64,000 nt of DNA from Phycisphaerales bacterium (GTDB lineage: Bacteria; Planctomycetota; Phycisphaerae; Phycisphaerales; UBA1924). Below, piece by piece: positions 1-8,210 of this stretch. Each line of letters opens with the position of its first letter. The first letter of the stretch is position 1. The position numbers and the translations under genes were made by a program. The notes beneath the pieces are model-generated. The model did no database searches and had not been told where the DNA came from. It saw only the letters and a list, made by a program, of their open reading frames with translations. The stretch covers positions 57,581 through 121,580 of the forward strand of contig JALHNL010000001.1 in NCBI GenBank assembly GCA_022843545.1, given 5' to 3'.

Positions 1-663
1 ATTGGCGCGGCGCTGGTGATGTACGACACCGACTTCAAGACCGCGCCGCGCGAGTCGGGGACGAGCGAGATCAGCCTGTCGCGGGCGCAGGTGCCGGCGA
101 TCGCCTACGCCCCCACCGTCTCGCCCAAGTTCAACATCGCATGGCCCTTCTCGCTGCGGGTGTACGTGGACGCGCGGGCCAACCCGTCGCGGGCGGACCT
201 GGGCCTGGCGGACCGGTACGAGCAGGCGGAGGTGTATCAGGACCCCGCCCGCCCGCCGGACCCGCACACCATCCACTTCGTCGCCAACGGGCTGTTCTTC
301 CGCGCGCCGGGCGTGACCAACCCCAAGGGCAAGGCGCCCACGCCGCTGTACAAGGTCCGGCGGCCGGCGGGCGTGGTGTACCTGACCTGCTTCATTGACG
401 ACCCACGCGGCACTCGATTCGGCAACTGGTACGCCGCGGGCAACACCGAGCTGGACATCGCGATCTTCTACGACCTGTGGCGGCCCTCGACCGTGAACGG
501 CCCGGCCACCATGACCGACCCGCTGTATATGCCCCGCGTGGCCCCGCGCCGCCACGGGCAGACGAGCAACGCGATCTTCTTCGACGGGCACGCGGCTTCG
601 GTGCGACCGGAAGTGATCACCGACCTGGCCGCGTGGAATGACGAGGACTACGGGCGGCCGTGA
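1..663 (+). CDS. Prepilin-like protein with H-X9-DG C-terminal motif (5' end outside window)
   Basis: The frame is open from base 1 and the usual N-terminal pilin methylation helix is missing, so only the C-terminal part is seen; the GTG at 16 is just the first possible start inside the window. Near the C-terminus the residues HGQTSNAIFFDG match the H-x9-DG motif of the prepilin-type processing-associated domain that is very abundant in planctomycetes. Such proteins are thought to be exported by a type II secretion or pilin-like route; their individual roles are mostly unknown. It ends 65 bp before the tRNA-Gly gene. The family call is firm, a function is not. Confidence 0.75.
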   Translation: MGAALVMYDTDFKTAPRESGTSEISLSRAQVPAIAYAPTVSPKFNIAWPFSLRVYVDARANPSRADLGLADRYEQAEVYQDPARPPDPHTIHFVANGLFFRAPGVTNPKGKAPTPLYKVRRPAGVVYLTCFIDDPRGTRFGNWYAAGNTELDIAIFYDLWRPSTVNGPATMTDPLYMPRVAPRRHGQTSNAIFFDGHAASVRPEVITDLAAWNDEDYGRP

Positions 664-728
664 GCGAGGCCGGGACGACACCGAGTGCTCACGCGCCCGG
701 CGAGCCACGCGTATCATGAGCGGTTACC

Positions 729-800
729 GCGGGCGTAACTCAGTGGTAGAGTGACAGCCTTCCAAGCTGTACGTCGGGGGTTCGAATCCCCTCGCCCGCT
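729..800 (+). tRNA. tRNA-Gly (anticodon UCC)
   Basis: A complete 72-nt cloverleaf: acceptor GCGGGCG pairs with CGCCCGC, the D-arm is ACTC/GAGT, the anticodon stem is ACAGC/GCTGT with loop CTTCCAA giving anticodon TCC, and the T-arm has GGTTCGAATCC. The discriminator is T, as is usual for tRNA-Gly; no CCA is encoded. Its last 56 bases lie inside the 82-bp direct repeat repeated at 8590-8671, so this tRNA is the insertion site of the 7.8-kb element, and the element restores its 3' end. Confidence 0.95.
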
Positions 801-2179
801 TTCGAAGAATCATGCGGAGAATGTTGAGAAAACCCCGGCGATTGCTGGGGTTTTTCGTTCCTGCCCCGATCGCCGCCGCGCGCCGATTCGCCGCGCGATG
901 CCGCGCGATTTCGCCCCGTTCCGCGCCCGAATAGCTGGCAGAATAGCTGGGGGTCAGTCGGGGCCGTGTCCGTGGTCCCCGTGGCCGCGTCGGCTTGCCG
1001 CTCGGGCGCGATGCCCGGTAGGCGATCAATCGCCGCAGCCGTGTCGGTCAGCCCCAGCACCGTGTAGTGCTTGAGCGTGGTTCGGTAGTCCCCGTGCCGC
1101 ATGATCCGTTGGGCGACTTGGGGCGTCACGCCGGCGCGGGCCAGTTGCGTCCCCAGCGTGGTCCGCAGGGCGTGCAGGTCGATCACCCGCCCTTCGTCAT
1201 CCTCCACCACGATCCGCGTCTTGACCCGTTCACGCTTGCCCGCGCCGATCTTCACCGGCTTCCCTTCGGCGTCCAGCACGTCCACCCGCCGGGCGATGCC
1301 AGCCCGCAGGAAGTCTTTCAGCCGCGTGAGGTCGGTCACCGTGTCGGGCCACACCCGCGCCGTCGGAAGGGCGGGGAACGCCGCTAGCCGCCCTTGCAGG
1401 GCTTCCGCCAGTTGCGGGTGCATCGGGATCACGTCCACCCGCTTCGCCTTGCCGTGGCGAATCGTCACCGTGGAGTCGGCGAAGTTCACGTCGCCCCAGG
1501 TCAGCCGTTGCATATCGCCCTTGCGCAGCCCCGCCAGCGCCGCCGCCAGATACCAAGCCTCGCGCCCACGCTCGCGGGCCACCGCCAGCAGCCGGGAAAG
1601 TTCGTCGTCGGTCAGCGGGCGACGCACGCGCCGCCGGTCGCGGGCTTCGTCTTGCTTGGGGACCACCCGCAGGGGATTCGATTCGGCCCGGCCCGTCTTG
1701 ACGCACCAGCCGTAGAAGGCGACCGCGATTTGCCGGGCGAAGTTCACCGACCGCGCCGCTAACTTGCGATCCTTCAGCGCCGACAGGTGGAGTTCCAGGG
1801 CGTCGGCGGTCAGGTCGGCCAGCCGCGTTGCCTTGCTCCCGGCGATCATCGCCTTCAGTTGCGTTTCCTTCTGGTGTACGTGGTACTCATCCTGCCCCGC
1901 GTGGCGACAGTGCGCGATGTACGCCGCGACGTGTTCGGTCAGGGGCCGCCGCCCTTCCGTGGCGTAGCGATCGTCGCGGGGGTCGATCACGCCGTCGCGC
2001 CGAAGGGCGTCATCGGCCACCAGCTTCGACAGGATGCGTTCGGCGGTTTGGCGGTCGGTCGTCCGGGTGGAGTGTTCCCGGCGCTTGCCGCGATGATCCC
2101 AGAATGACGCGATCCACGGACCCTTCGGGGTCTTGCGGAACAGAGAACCCGTGCCCTTGCTGCGTTGATTCCGTGCCAT
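740..2179 (-). CDS. int: Tyrosine recombinase (integrase), C-terminus swapped by integration
   Basis: A 479-aa site-specific recombinase that would catalyse integration and excision at tRNA-Gly. An N-terminal arm/SAM-like core-binding part (about 75-175) is followed by the catalytic domain with the expected residues: R219 (in AGLRKGD), K244 in a beta-hairpin, H336-x-x-R339 (HALR), H362 and nucleophile Y372 (KHYT). The last 27-28 codons are read from the att core antisense to tRNA-Gly (ending LSLYH), so the present C-terminus comes from the host side. In the excised circle the frame would pass through the core and continue for 67 codons at 8590-8387, giving about 545 aa. The start ATG lies 3 bp after the stop of the Xre gene, so the two are probably one transcript. 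Confidence 0.95.
   Translation of the reverse strand: MARNQRSKGTGSLFRKTPKGPWIASFWDHRGKRREHSTRTTDRQTAERILSKLVADDALRRDGVIDPRDDRYATEGRRPLTEHVAAYIAHCRHAGQDEYHVHQKETQLKAMIAGSKATRLADLTADALELHLSALKDRKLAARSVNFARQIAVAFYGWCVKTGRAESNPLRVVPKQDEARDRRRVRRPLTDDELSRLLAVARERGREAWYLAAALAGLRKGDMQRLTWGDVNFADSTVTIRHGKAKRVDVIPMHPQLAEALQGRLAAFPALPTARVWPDTVTDLTRLKDFLRAGIARRVDVLDAEGKPVKIGAGKRERVKTRIVVEDDEGRVIDLHALRTTLGTQLARAGVTPQVAQRIMRHGDYRTTLKHYTVLGLTDTAAAIDRLPGIAPERQADAATGTTDTAPTDPQLFCQLFGRGTGRNRAASRGESARGGDRGRNEKPQQSPGFSQHSPHDSSKAGEGIRTPDVQLGRLSLYH
745..826 (+). repeat. attL: 82-bp direct repeat at tRNA-Gly end
   Basis: Bases 745-826 are identical to 8590-8671 (offset 7,845); the bases just outside differ on both sides (T744 versus G8589, A827 versus G8672). 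The repeat contains the 3' 56 nt of tRNA-Gly and 26 bp downstream. The intact tRNA 5' end (729-744) is outside, so this is the chromosomal junction on the tRNA side. On the minus strand the repeat codes for integrase residues 452-478. Confidence 0.93.
829..855. terminator. Bidirectional hairpin terminator after tRNA-Gly
   Basis: AAAACCCC (829-836) pairs with GGGGTTTT (847-854), with an A-run on one side and TTTTT on the other, so it can end transcription from either strand. It lies 3 bp inside the element beyond the att core, so the integrated tRNA-Gly is ended by an element-supplied terminator. It also lies within the 3' coding part of the integrase. Confidence 0.7.
928..955 (+). repeat. Left arm repeat, candidate integrase arm-binding site
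   Basis: Two tandem 12-mers, GAATAGCTGGCA (929-940) and GAATAGCTGGGG (941-952). The 28-bp block matches 8519-8546 at 26 of 28 positions and in the same orientation. Both copies lie inside the element, 101 bp and 43 bp from the core, as P and P' arm sites would. The block also codes for integrase residues in DPQLFCQLFG, so a coding explanation is possible. Confidence 0.5.
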
Positions 2180-2182
2180 TGG

Positions 2183-2398
2183 TCACCGTCCCTTCGTCGT
2201 CTTGCCCTTGGGTTCGATGGTGATTCGATAGCCCAGGTAGTCCGCCAGCCGTTCGATCGTGTCCGTGTTCAACCCGCGTTCACCGCTCATCAGCCGCGAC
2301 AGTTGACTACGGGCCACGCCCGCGCCCTTGGCGATCGAGTAGGGCGTTTGATCGCTCGCCTTCACCGCCGCCGCTATGGCCTTCGTCAGTTGACCCAT
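2183..2398 (-). CDS. Xre/Cro-type helix-turn-helix regulator
   Basis: A 71-aa protein that is nearly all HTH_3 domain: residues 17-55 run through SIAKGAGVARSQLSRLMSGE and LNTDTIERLADYLG, the typical Cro/C1 helices. I chose ATG 2398 because it begins the conserved fold and sits 6 nt after a -10 box; upstream in-frame codons would add an unrelated tail. It sits directly before the integrase and behind its own promoter with an overlapping dyad, so it is likely an autoregulated repressor that also controls integrase. The length fits phage and plasmid immunity repressors of the short type. Confidence 0.85.
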   Translation of the reverse strand: MGQLTKAIAAAVKASDQTPYSIAKGAGVARSQLSRLMSGERGLNTDTIERLADYLGYRITIEPKGKTTKGR

Positions 2399-2747
2399 AC
2401 CCAGAGTGTACCCCATGCGTTGCCGCGTGGCAACCATCTCCAATCGACTCCCCAACCGCCACCAGCCACGCCGCCGATCCGGGGTGCGTGGGCATCCCCA
2501 ACCCTTCGGCCATGCCCAGCCGTTCGCCCAAGACGTACCCCGCGTCATCGTCAGCGGGGGCGTACCCGTTCACCAGCAGCCCCACCACCGTCGCGCGGTG
2601 TATCCGCAGCCGCGCCGACAGGTCGGGGGAAAGGTCCGCCGGGCGATGCCGCAGCCGGCCCGCGTCGGTCGGGTGCGGGGCCAGTTCGATCCCTGCCCGC
2701 CCCAGGGCGCGCAGGATCGGGGCGAGTTCGTGGGGGTTCGGGTTCAC
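2307..2747 (-). CDS. Small protein with TubC_N-like docking fold, coupled to primase
   Basis: A 146-aa frame starting with GTG at 2747, whose start overlaps the primase stop (GTGA), implying translational coupling. Residues about 8-60 (GIELAPHPTDAGRLRHRP, then DLSARLRIHRATVVGLL) follow the pattern of the TubC N-terminal docking-like domain often found near or inside primases of mobile elements. The last third overlaps the promoter and first 92 bp of the Xre gene and looks less coding-like, so the conserved protein may effectively end near residue 110. Function unknown; a primase partner is a guess from position. Confidence 0.55.
   Translation of the reverse strand: MNPNPHELAPILRALGRAGIELAPHPTDAGRLRHRPADLSPDLSARLRIHRATVVGLLVNGYAPADDDAGYVLGERLGMAEGLGMPTHPGSAAWLVAVGESIGDGCHAATHGVHSGYGSTDEGHSGGGEGERSNALLDRQGRGRGP
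2405..2434 (-). promoter_or_regulatory. Leaderless promoter with operator dyad for Xre-int
   Basis: On the minus strand TTGCCA (2433-2428) and TACACT (2410-2405) are 17 bp apart, and TACACT ends 6 nt before the ATG at 2398, so transcription would start at or next to the start codon. A perfect dyad GTTGCC-N4-GGCAAC (2419-2434) covers the -35 box, the expected place for a repressor operator. The promoter lies inside the 3' end of the upstream small gene. Confidence 0.65.
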
Positions 2748-5242
2748 AGTTCCCCCCAGCCGTCACCGGCGTTCGTGGGCTTGGCGACCGTGGCGACGGT
2801 GACAGATATACCGCGATCCTCGGCGTTTCCGCTATTTACGTCGCCGTCGCCAGTGTCACCACGCCGCGACAGCAGCCGGAACTGATCCGCCGGACGCCCA
2901 CGCCCGCCGGCGTGGTCATCGACTTCCCACCGCCCGACACCCGCCGCCACCAGTTCGCCCAGCGCCTTCGCCGCCCGCTCGGGATCGCCCCGATACTCGC
3001 GTGGGCCGCGTGTCAGGTCGCGCACTGTCACCGTGCCGCCCTTGCGTTCGATCCACTCCCGCAACCGGCGCAACTCCCGCCCTTCGTCCGACTCGCCCAG
3101 GATTGCATAGACCCGCCGGGCTTCGTCACCGAACCACCGGGCCAACACCACGCCCGCCGCGATGCTCGCCTCATCGACCCGCGCCGGATCGCGTAACGTG
3201 GCGTCACCAGCCGCCCAGCGGGTCAGGTGAACCACCAGCGCCAGCCGGGCCGCGTATCCCTCCAACTTCGACCACGCCGCCGCTTCGTCGCCCGACAGGT
3301 TCACTTGCTCGCCGGCGTGTTCGTTGTAGAACGTCACCCACGCCCGCTTCCCGTCGTCGGCCAGCGTCACCAGCCGGGGCCGTTCGTCGCCGTCGTCGTC
3401 GGTTTCCGGCGTCAGCCCGAACAGCCGATCGAACACCAGCGCCACCGCCGCTTCCGTGGTCGCGTTCACGTCCGCTTCGGTCCACCGCTTCGGCTTGCGC
3501 GGGGGACAGGTCAGCAGCAGCCGCGCCGCCAGCCCGTTGTCCCGGTGTTCCTGCCCCAGCGCCCGCCGCAGGGTTTCCGGTTGGATGCCGCCGGCGATCG
3601 ACACCGCCGCGCGGGGGACGTACAACGTGCCGCCCGTCTTGCGATCCACCACCATCGGGCGACCGCCGAACATTTCCAGCCACTTCGCCGCGTCCCCACC
3701 GCCCTTGCCGCCGGCGTAGCGGTCGAAGTTGAACCACCCGGCGAGTTCATCCCGCACCATCAGCAGCCCGCGCGGGTTTTGTTGCAGCAGCACCGCCAGG
3801 GCTTCGGTCGTCGCGTCGTCGGTCCAACACCGATCCGCGATCGGCGCTTCGGGCTTGGCCGGCGGGGGCGTGTCCGACTTCGACCGCTTCCAGTGTGCCG
3901 CGTCGCGTTCGTGCATCGCCAGCGCGTCGGCGTGTTGCTTCATCGCTTCCGCGTGTTCCTTCATCGCGTCGTGTTGCCGCTTGCGGATCGGGCGTAGGCC
4001 CAACTCCAGCGCGGGCGACTTCGCCGTACCGCTATCGCCCACGATCGCCGTCCACACAATCGCCGGCTCGGTCCACCCACGCTTCAGCGCGATCAGGTGG
4101 GTGTTGCCGATCGCCGACGCCAGCCCCGACAGCAGGGGCAGAGCGATGTAAGACGCATCGCACCCGATCGCCTTCGCCGCTTCGGTGACGAATCCCCGAA
4201 TCGGCTCGGGCAGTACGTCAGCGGGGAAGGGCGTGAACGCGGGGACCGCCGGCGCGTCGGGCGTCACCGCCTCCGGCTCGGTCTTGTCCGCCAGGGCTTC
4301 GACTTCCGCGCGGATCGGGTCCACGTCCCCGCCGCGATGCTCTACTAGGTCCGCCATATCGCCCCCTTCGGGCATCCCTGCCCACAGTTCAACCAATCGC
4401 ACCACCCGCACCGACTTCGCGCCCGCAGCCGTCGCCAACCGCGCCACGTCGTCGGCGTACCGCTCTCCCGCTTCGTCGTGGTCGGGGAGGATCACCACGT
4501 CACGCCCCGCCACCGGGGACCAATCCGCCTTGCCCGCCGACTTCGACCCGTGCGGGCTTGTCGTCGCCACCAGCCCGACCGCTCGGGCCGCGTCCGCCGC
4601 TTTCTCGCCTTCGACGATGAACACCCGCGACCCCGCCGGCGTCGCCAGCAGGTCGGGCAGGGCGTATAGCGGGCGGGGCGTGGGCATCCCGCCGATGCAC
4701 CAGCCCGATCCGTCCGCCTTCCGCGATACCGGGCGCACGTCTTTCCCCGTGGGCGTGGTCCACCGGATCACCAGCCCCACCGGATCGCCGCCGGCGTCGT
4801 GGTAGGTCCAGGTCGTCGATCGCGGGCCGTGCCGCCGCTCCAACTCGGCCACCGCATCGCGGGCCGTGAGGAACGTGCGCCCGCCCGTGGCGTCACTGGC
4901 GACGGTGACAGAATCCCCGCCGCGTGCGGGCTTCCGTGTAGTTTCGTCGCCGTCGCCACGTCGCCGCGTCTTGGGCGCGTGTCCGTTCCGCCCCCCCAAC
5001 CGACTCGGGTCAGGGATGAACAGGTCAGCGGGCCGCAGCCCGATCGCACCGCACACCGCATCGACGGTACAACCGGCGTGGCAGTTCACCAGCGCCCGCC
5101 CGTCGTCGCCGGCGTGGATCGACAGCGAAGGGTTCCGATCATCGTGGGCCGGACACTTACAGCACCAACCCGCGCCCGCCTTGCGGGGTTCGTGTCCGTG
5201 TTCGCGTAGGGCCGCCAGGATTCGTTGTACGGGGTCGCTCAT
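2744..5242 (-). CDS. Primase-helicase: zinc finger, TOPRIM and DUF3987 ATPase
   Basis: An 832-aa replication protein of the element. Residues 27-58 hold a CHC2-type zinc finger (CCKCPAHD ... CHAGC). Around 208-270 a TOPRIM domain shows VFIVEGEKAADAAR and the acidic VVILPDHDEAGE, the catalytic metal site of DnaG-like primases. From about 340 to 720 there is a DUF3987 (YfjI-like) helicase domain with Walker A IVGDSGTAKSPAL. A winged-helix-like tail (EWIERKGGTVTVRDL) follows. The order primase plus ATPase is typical of satellite and plasmid replicases. It starts by ATGA overlap with the upstream gene and ends by GTGA overlap with the next, so it is in the middle of a coupled operon. Confidence 0.9.
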   Translation of the reverse strand: MSDPVQRILAALREHGHEPRKAGAGWCCKCPAHDDRNPSLSIHAGDDGRALVNCHAGCTVDAVCGAIGLRPADLFIPDPSRLGGRNGHAPKTRRRGDGDETTRKPARGGDSVTVASDATGGRTFLTARDAVAELERRHGPRSTTWTYHDAGGDPVGLVIRWTTPTGKDVRPVSRKADGSGWCIGGMPTPRPLYALPDLLATPAGSRVFIVEGEKAADAARAVGLVATTSPHGSKSAGKADWSPVAGRDVVILPDHDEAGERYADDVARLATAAGAKSVRVVRLVELWAGMPEGGDMADLVEHRGGDVDPIRAEVEALADKTEPEAVTPDAPAVPAFTPFPADVLPEPIRGFVTEAAKAIGCDASYIALPLLSGLASAIGNTHLIALKRGWTEPAIVWTAIVGDSGTAKSPALELGLRPIRKRQHDAMKEHAEAMKQHADALAMHERDAAHWKRSKSDTPPPAKPEAPIADRCWTDDATTEALAVLLQQNPRGLLMVRDELAGWFNFDRYAGGKGGGDAAKWLEMFGGRPMVVDRKTGGTLYVPRAAVSIAGGIQPETLRRALGQEHRDNGLAARLLLTCPPRKPKRWTEADVNATTEAAVALVFDRLFGLTPETDDDGDERPRLVTLADDGKRAWVTFYNEHAGEQVNLSGDEAAAWSKLEGYAARLALVVHLTRWAAGDATLRDPARVDEASIAAGVVLARWFGDEARRVYAILGESDEGRELRRLREWIERKGGTVTVRDLTRGPREYRGDPERAAKALGELVAAGVGRWEVDDHAGGRGRPADQFRLLSRRGDTGDGDVNSGNAEDRGISVTVATVAKPTNAGDGWGEL

Positions 5243-5703
5243 GGCTTCACCCCTTCCGGTCCGCCCGCGTCAGCCGATGCCCCAGGGCCAGCCGTGGCGG
5301 ACGTGGCCGCGACCCACACCGCCGCCGGGCGACCGCTCCCCGTCTTGCGCCGGCGTCCCGAATCGACCACCGCGCCCAACTTCACCAGCTCGCCGCGCCG
5401 GGGCGTGTACGTCTGGGGCTTGATCCCCAAGACCGCTTCGCCTTCGTCGTCGGTCGCGCCGTGCGGGCCTTGGCCGACGATGAACGCCAGCACACGGGCT
5501 CGCAGGTCTTTCGCGTACCCCACGATCCGATCCGCCGCGACGCCGGAAGTGCCCGCCGGCGCGTTGTGGTGCGCGGGTGGGGTCAGGGGCAGCCGCGTAA
5601 CATCGGGTGAAGTGTTCGGACCGTTGACGCCAGCCCCGCCCGCCAGCGGGGCCGCGTCGTTTTTGGGGTCCGGCGGGTCGGGATCAAACAGCGTGGCGAT
5701 CAT
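5239..5703 (-). CDS. Winged-helix-like protein of the element
   Basis: A 154-aa protein with a proline-rich first third and a compact C-terminal part (about 65-130): ARVLAFIVGQGPHGATDDE, then PRRGELVKLGAVVDSGRRR and GRPAAVWV. This pattern (short helix, recognition helix, beta wing with 'SGRRR...GR...WV') looks like a winged-helix DNA-binding domain seen in planctomycete mobile elements. Start and stop overlap both neighbours by 4 bp (ATGA), so it is made together with the primase. Function not known; helping the primase or regulating copy number are possibilities. Confidence 0.65.
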   Translation of the reverse strand: MIATLFDPDPPDPKNDAAPLAGGAGVNGPNTSPDVTRLPLTPPAHHNAPAGTSGVAADRIVGYAKDLRARVLAFIVGQGPHGATDDEGEAVLGIKPQTYTPRRGELVKLGAVVDSGRRRKTGSGRPAAVWVAATSATAGPGASADAGGPEGVKP

Positions 5704-5942
5704 GGGCGCACCGCCTTCCGCACGCGATCACCCGCGCCGCCTTCGGTGGGGCATCCCGCACGAATCCACGCCCGCAGCTCATCGGGGCAGTACCGGCGAG
5801 ACTTGCCGATCTTGAAAGACGGGATCGCGCGACAGTTCGACAACACCCATAGCCGCCGCTCACCCATGCACAGCAGGGAGCACGCCGCCTTGGCGTCGAT
5901 CAGCAGCGGGGCCGGCGTCGGCGGGGCTTCGGTGTTACTCAC
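5700..5942 (-). CDS. Excisionase-like MerR/HTH_17 protein
   Basis: An 80-aa protein. LLIDAKAACSLLCMGERRLW and FKIGKSRRYCPDELRAWIRAG fit the helix-turn-helix plus wing of the HTH_17/excisionase family, in which a small protein bends DNA near attachment sites or acts as a regulator. I chose GTG 5942, which gives the normal family length and overlaps the upstream gene by 8 bp; a longer frame to 6014 adds an unrelated basic stretch. It is a good candidate for the directionality factor of the integrase. Confidence 0.7.
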   Translation of the reverse strand: MSNTEAPPTPAPLLIDAKAACSLLCMGERRLWVLSNCRAIPSFKIGKSRRYCPDELRAWIRAGCPTEGGAGDRVRKAVRP

Positions 5943-6144
5943 GGTCCACCCCGCTTTCCCCCTTCGCGCGTTCGGCGAGTAGGGCCGCGACCGTTGGAAC
6001 GTGAACCAGCACACTCCGTCCCGCGATCAACGCGGGGATACGTCCGGCTTCGATTTCATCCCGCAGCCACCGCGCCGGAACGCGAAGGCATCGGGCCGCC
6101 AAGTTCAGCGGTAACGGGTCCGATGGAAGTTGCTTCGTAACCAT
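5935..6144 (-). CDS. Small helix-turn-helix protein, possible second excisionase-like factor
   Basis: A 69-aa basic protein: LNLAARCLRVPARWLRDEIEAGRIP followed by ALIAGRSVLVHVPTVAALLAER has the look of an HTH_17 domain (helix-turn-helix, then a strand and the 'V...V..LL' helix). ATG 6144 is used; no Shine-Dalgarno is visible, and a TTG at 6171 is an alternative. It heads the chain of overlapping genes down to the primase, and a weak promoter (TTGATT-N16-TAGTTT on the minus strand) lies in the 50-bp gap before it. Confidence 0.55.
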   Translation of the reverse strand: MVTKQLPSDPLPLNLAARCLRVPARWLRDEIEAGRIPALIAGRSVLVHVPTVAALLAERAKGESGVDRE

Positions 6145-6194
6145 GCGAGAATGATCGCGCACGGTTCCCAAAACTATCCCAACCTAAGACCCAA

Positions 6195-7256
6195 TCAATC
6201 CGCGATCTTCCCCGCGAGTTTTCGCCCCGCCGTGGTCAGCCGTGCGCCGCTCCGTTCCCCTTCGGGTCGCTCGGCCAAGTGTAAAGCGATCAACTTGCCG
6301 ACGCATTGCCGCACGGTTTCTTCCGCCAGCCGTACCGTGCCGTCCATTTCTTCCGCGATCATCTTCGACGACAGCAGGCGCGACGCATCGAACCGCGCCA
6401 TAGTTTGCAGCACCCGCGATTGGTTCACGGTCAGGGCCGGGCCGGCGGATTCGTCCGCACCAGCGGGAAGGGTCTTGGGCTTCGTGTCGCCGTTATCGCC
6501 AGCGCCGAACACCCGCGCCATCTTCTCCGCCGCCCCCGACGCCGCTTCCAGCCGGTCCAGCAGTTCGGGCGACACCGACACCGTGGGCGTCGGGGCCGGC
6601 GCATCTAGCCCGCGCGTCTCAATCACGGCTCGCAGTTCATCGCGGGTGCTGGCGAACCACTCGCCCAGGGCCGCCATGTTCTCCGCATCTTGGTCAATGA
6701 TGATTCGAGGATTTCCGACTCCGATCGTCAGCCCGACAAAGACCCGCTCCGCGTCTTGCAACTTCGTGTGCAGTTCAATCGACCGCGCTTGCCCCGCCGC
6801 GTTGGGATGCGTCGCCGCGTCCAATCCCTTCGCGCCGCCGACCCGCATTGCCGCCCGTGCCCGCTCGCACCACGCCCGCCCGTGGTCCAGCACGTCTTCC
6901 CGCAGAGACTTCGTGTACTCGGCGGGTTCGTTGGACGGGGGCGGAGCGTTGGCGATCGGCGCGAGTTTGTCTTTGATGATGCGTGCACAGTCCTCGGCGG
7001 ACGCCGCTCCCGTGCTCGACTTCGCCTCAGGGCGTCGCATCTCAGCATCACTCATCGTCCTCAGCATCGCCATCTGTAGCCTACTCGCATGAGCGCGCCG
7101 CTCGGCCAACTCGCGGAACGCGCCGGCGTTGGAGCAAACCGTGTGCAGCGCGTTCAGCGCGTGAAACAGCGTCAGGGCCGGGTGTTCGGTCGCCGTCGCC
7201 GGCTTGGATGATTTCGCGTCGGAGTGCGCCTTCGTCGGCGCGGGCTTCCTTGTCAT
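6195..7256 (-). CDS. Element protein with C-terminal winged helix, unknown function
   Basis: A 353-aa soluble protein I do not recognise as a named family. The N-terminal 35 residues are basic and disordered; the middle is helical and rich in Ala, Arg and Glu; the last about 85 residues (ALTVNQSRVLQTMARFDAS, SSKMIAEEMDGTVRLAEETVRQ, LIALHLAERPEGERSGARLT) form a clear MarR/winged-helix-like DNA-binding domain. It is the first gene of the long minus-strand series, preceded by an inverted repeat (7261-7307) and a weak AGG-rich ribosome site. It may be a replication initiator or a regulator. Confidence 0.6.
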   Translation of the reverse strand: MTRKPAPTKAHSDAKSSKPATATEHPALTLFHALNALHTVCSNAGAFRELAERRAHASRLQMAMLRTMSDAEMRRPEAKSSTGAASAEDCARIIKDKLAPIANAPPPSNEPAEYTKSLREDVLDHGRAWCERARAAMRVGGAKGLDAATHPNAAGQARSIELHTKLQDAERVFVGLTIGVGNPRIIIDQDAENMAALGEWFASTRDELRAVIETRGLDAPAPTPTVSVSPELLDRLEAASGAAEKMARVFGAGDNGDTKPKTLPAGADESAGPALTVNQSRVLQTMARFDASRLLSSKMIAEEMDGTVRLAEETVRQCVGKLIALHLAERPEGERSGARLTTAGRKLAGKIAD

Positions 7257-7260
7257 TGGT

Positions 7261-7307
7261 TCACTCGCCTTTCCGGGGCCGGTTGGGCGGGGCCTCTAGG
7301 CGAGTGA
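7261..7307. promoter_or_regulatory. Inverted repeat upstream of the 353-aa gene
   Basis: TCACTCGCC (7261-7269) and GGCGAGTGA (7299-7307) form a perfect 9-bp dyad separated by 29 bp, 5 bp before the start codon of the 353-aa gene. The right spacing suggests either an operator or a long hairpin in the leader. No clear -35/-10 pair was found. Confidence 0.35.
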
Positions 7308-7468
7308 GCGCAGAGACCCCGCCCATCCGATCGCCGGTGATCAGCCGGCTACCCGTGGGCAATAATTGGCAAACGCCAGCAGCCACGCCGAACCCGCGCC
7401 GCCCGTCGCTTCAAGTCTCGCGAACGCGATCGACCACACCACAGCCCCGCCGGGGGGGTCGGGGGGGC

Positions 7469-7891
7469 TTATGGCTTGATCGACAGCGAGTTGAGAATTG
7501 CTCCAGTGGTTCGGTACATCAGGCCACCCAACACCGTTGCGCAGCCGATCATCGCGACCATCAATTGCCGATTCATCAATCCGATGTTGTGAACCCGTCC
7601 GAATCCCGCGTCGCGTCCTGTCTCCACGCTCGTGTCCATCAGAAATGCGAAGATCACCACGCCAACGCCGAGAGCGATCAGGAGAAGCCCAATCACAGAC
7701 TCGCCAGCTCCGCGCGGGCGCTTGGCTTCGCGAATGGTGACTTCCATTTCGTTCAGGACCTTCCCGACGATGAACCCGCGATTTGACAGGGTTTCCATCG
7801 CCGCGTCCTTCGTCTCAGCCACCACCGTTTCGGTTGACTCCGCGCCCGTGTCCCGGTTCACGCACGCGAACCAATACTGATTCCGCCTCAT
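7469..7891 (-). CDS. Two-span membrane protein of the element
   Basis: A 140-aa protein with a soluble N-terminal half (residues 1-60, with VVAETKDAAMETLSNRGFIV resembling the small repeat at the start of GspF-like proteins) and two hydrophobic segments (about 70-92, SVIGLLLIALGVGVVIFAF, and about 111-130). ATG 7891 has a good ribosome site (AGGGAG 8 nt upstream); an upstream ATG adds a poor extension. Its codons use more A and T than its neighbours. Role unknown: a membrane anchor, exclusion or toxin-like function would all be guesses. Confidence 0.65.
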   Translation of the reverse strand: MRRNQYWFACVNRDTGAESTETVVAETKDAAMETLSNRGFIVGKVLNEMEVTIREAKRPRGAGESVIGLLLIALGVGVVIFAFLMDTSVETGRDAGFGRVHNIGLMNRQLMVAMIGCATVLGGLMYRTTGAILNSLSIKP

Positions 7892-8210
7892 GTGTTGCTC
7901 CCTTTGATGCGGAGTATGCCGCACCGCCGCTTCGCGTGCAAGCCGTGGGGGAGCAAGGGCTCTAGTTCCGAATCCCGCCCCTACGCGCCGACCGCGCCGC
8001 TTGACCAGGGATCAATCGGCGCACCCGCCGGACGGTAACGCACTAACGGGGCCGCGTTGAGCCGCCGGGCATGTTCAGACCGCCCATTCAACGATTGGCA
8101 GGACACACAAGCAAAGTCTGACAGGTTCCGCACTTGTTCCCTTGGCACTTCCATGCCAAGCTATCCCCAGGGAAGGACCCGTGAAGTCTCGGGCGTCGGT
8201 CGATCGGCCA
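7892..8210. other. Non-coding stretch of element with dyad symmetry
   Basis: No supported gene is seen in these 319 bp. A perfect 7-bp dyad CTTGGCA-N6-TGCCAAG (8141-8160) is flanked by TTCCCT/AGGGAA (8137-8142 and 8169-8174). TTGGCA is also found at 8095-8100. Such nested dyads could be a replication origin, operator or integrase accessory site. The sequence does not decide between these. Confidence 0.4.

Noticed and set aside
2165..3196. A 343-codon plus-strand frame opposite the primase
   Set aside because: Antisense shadow of the Xre, TubC-like and primase genes; Arg/Pro-rich without motifs.
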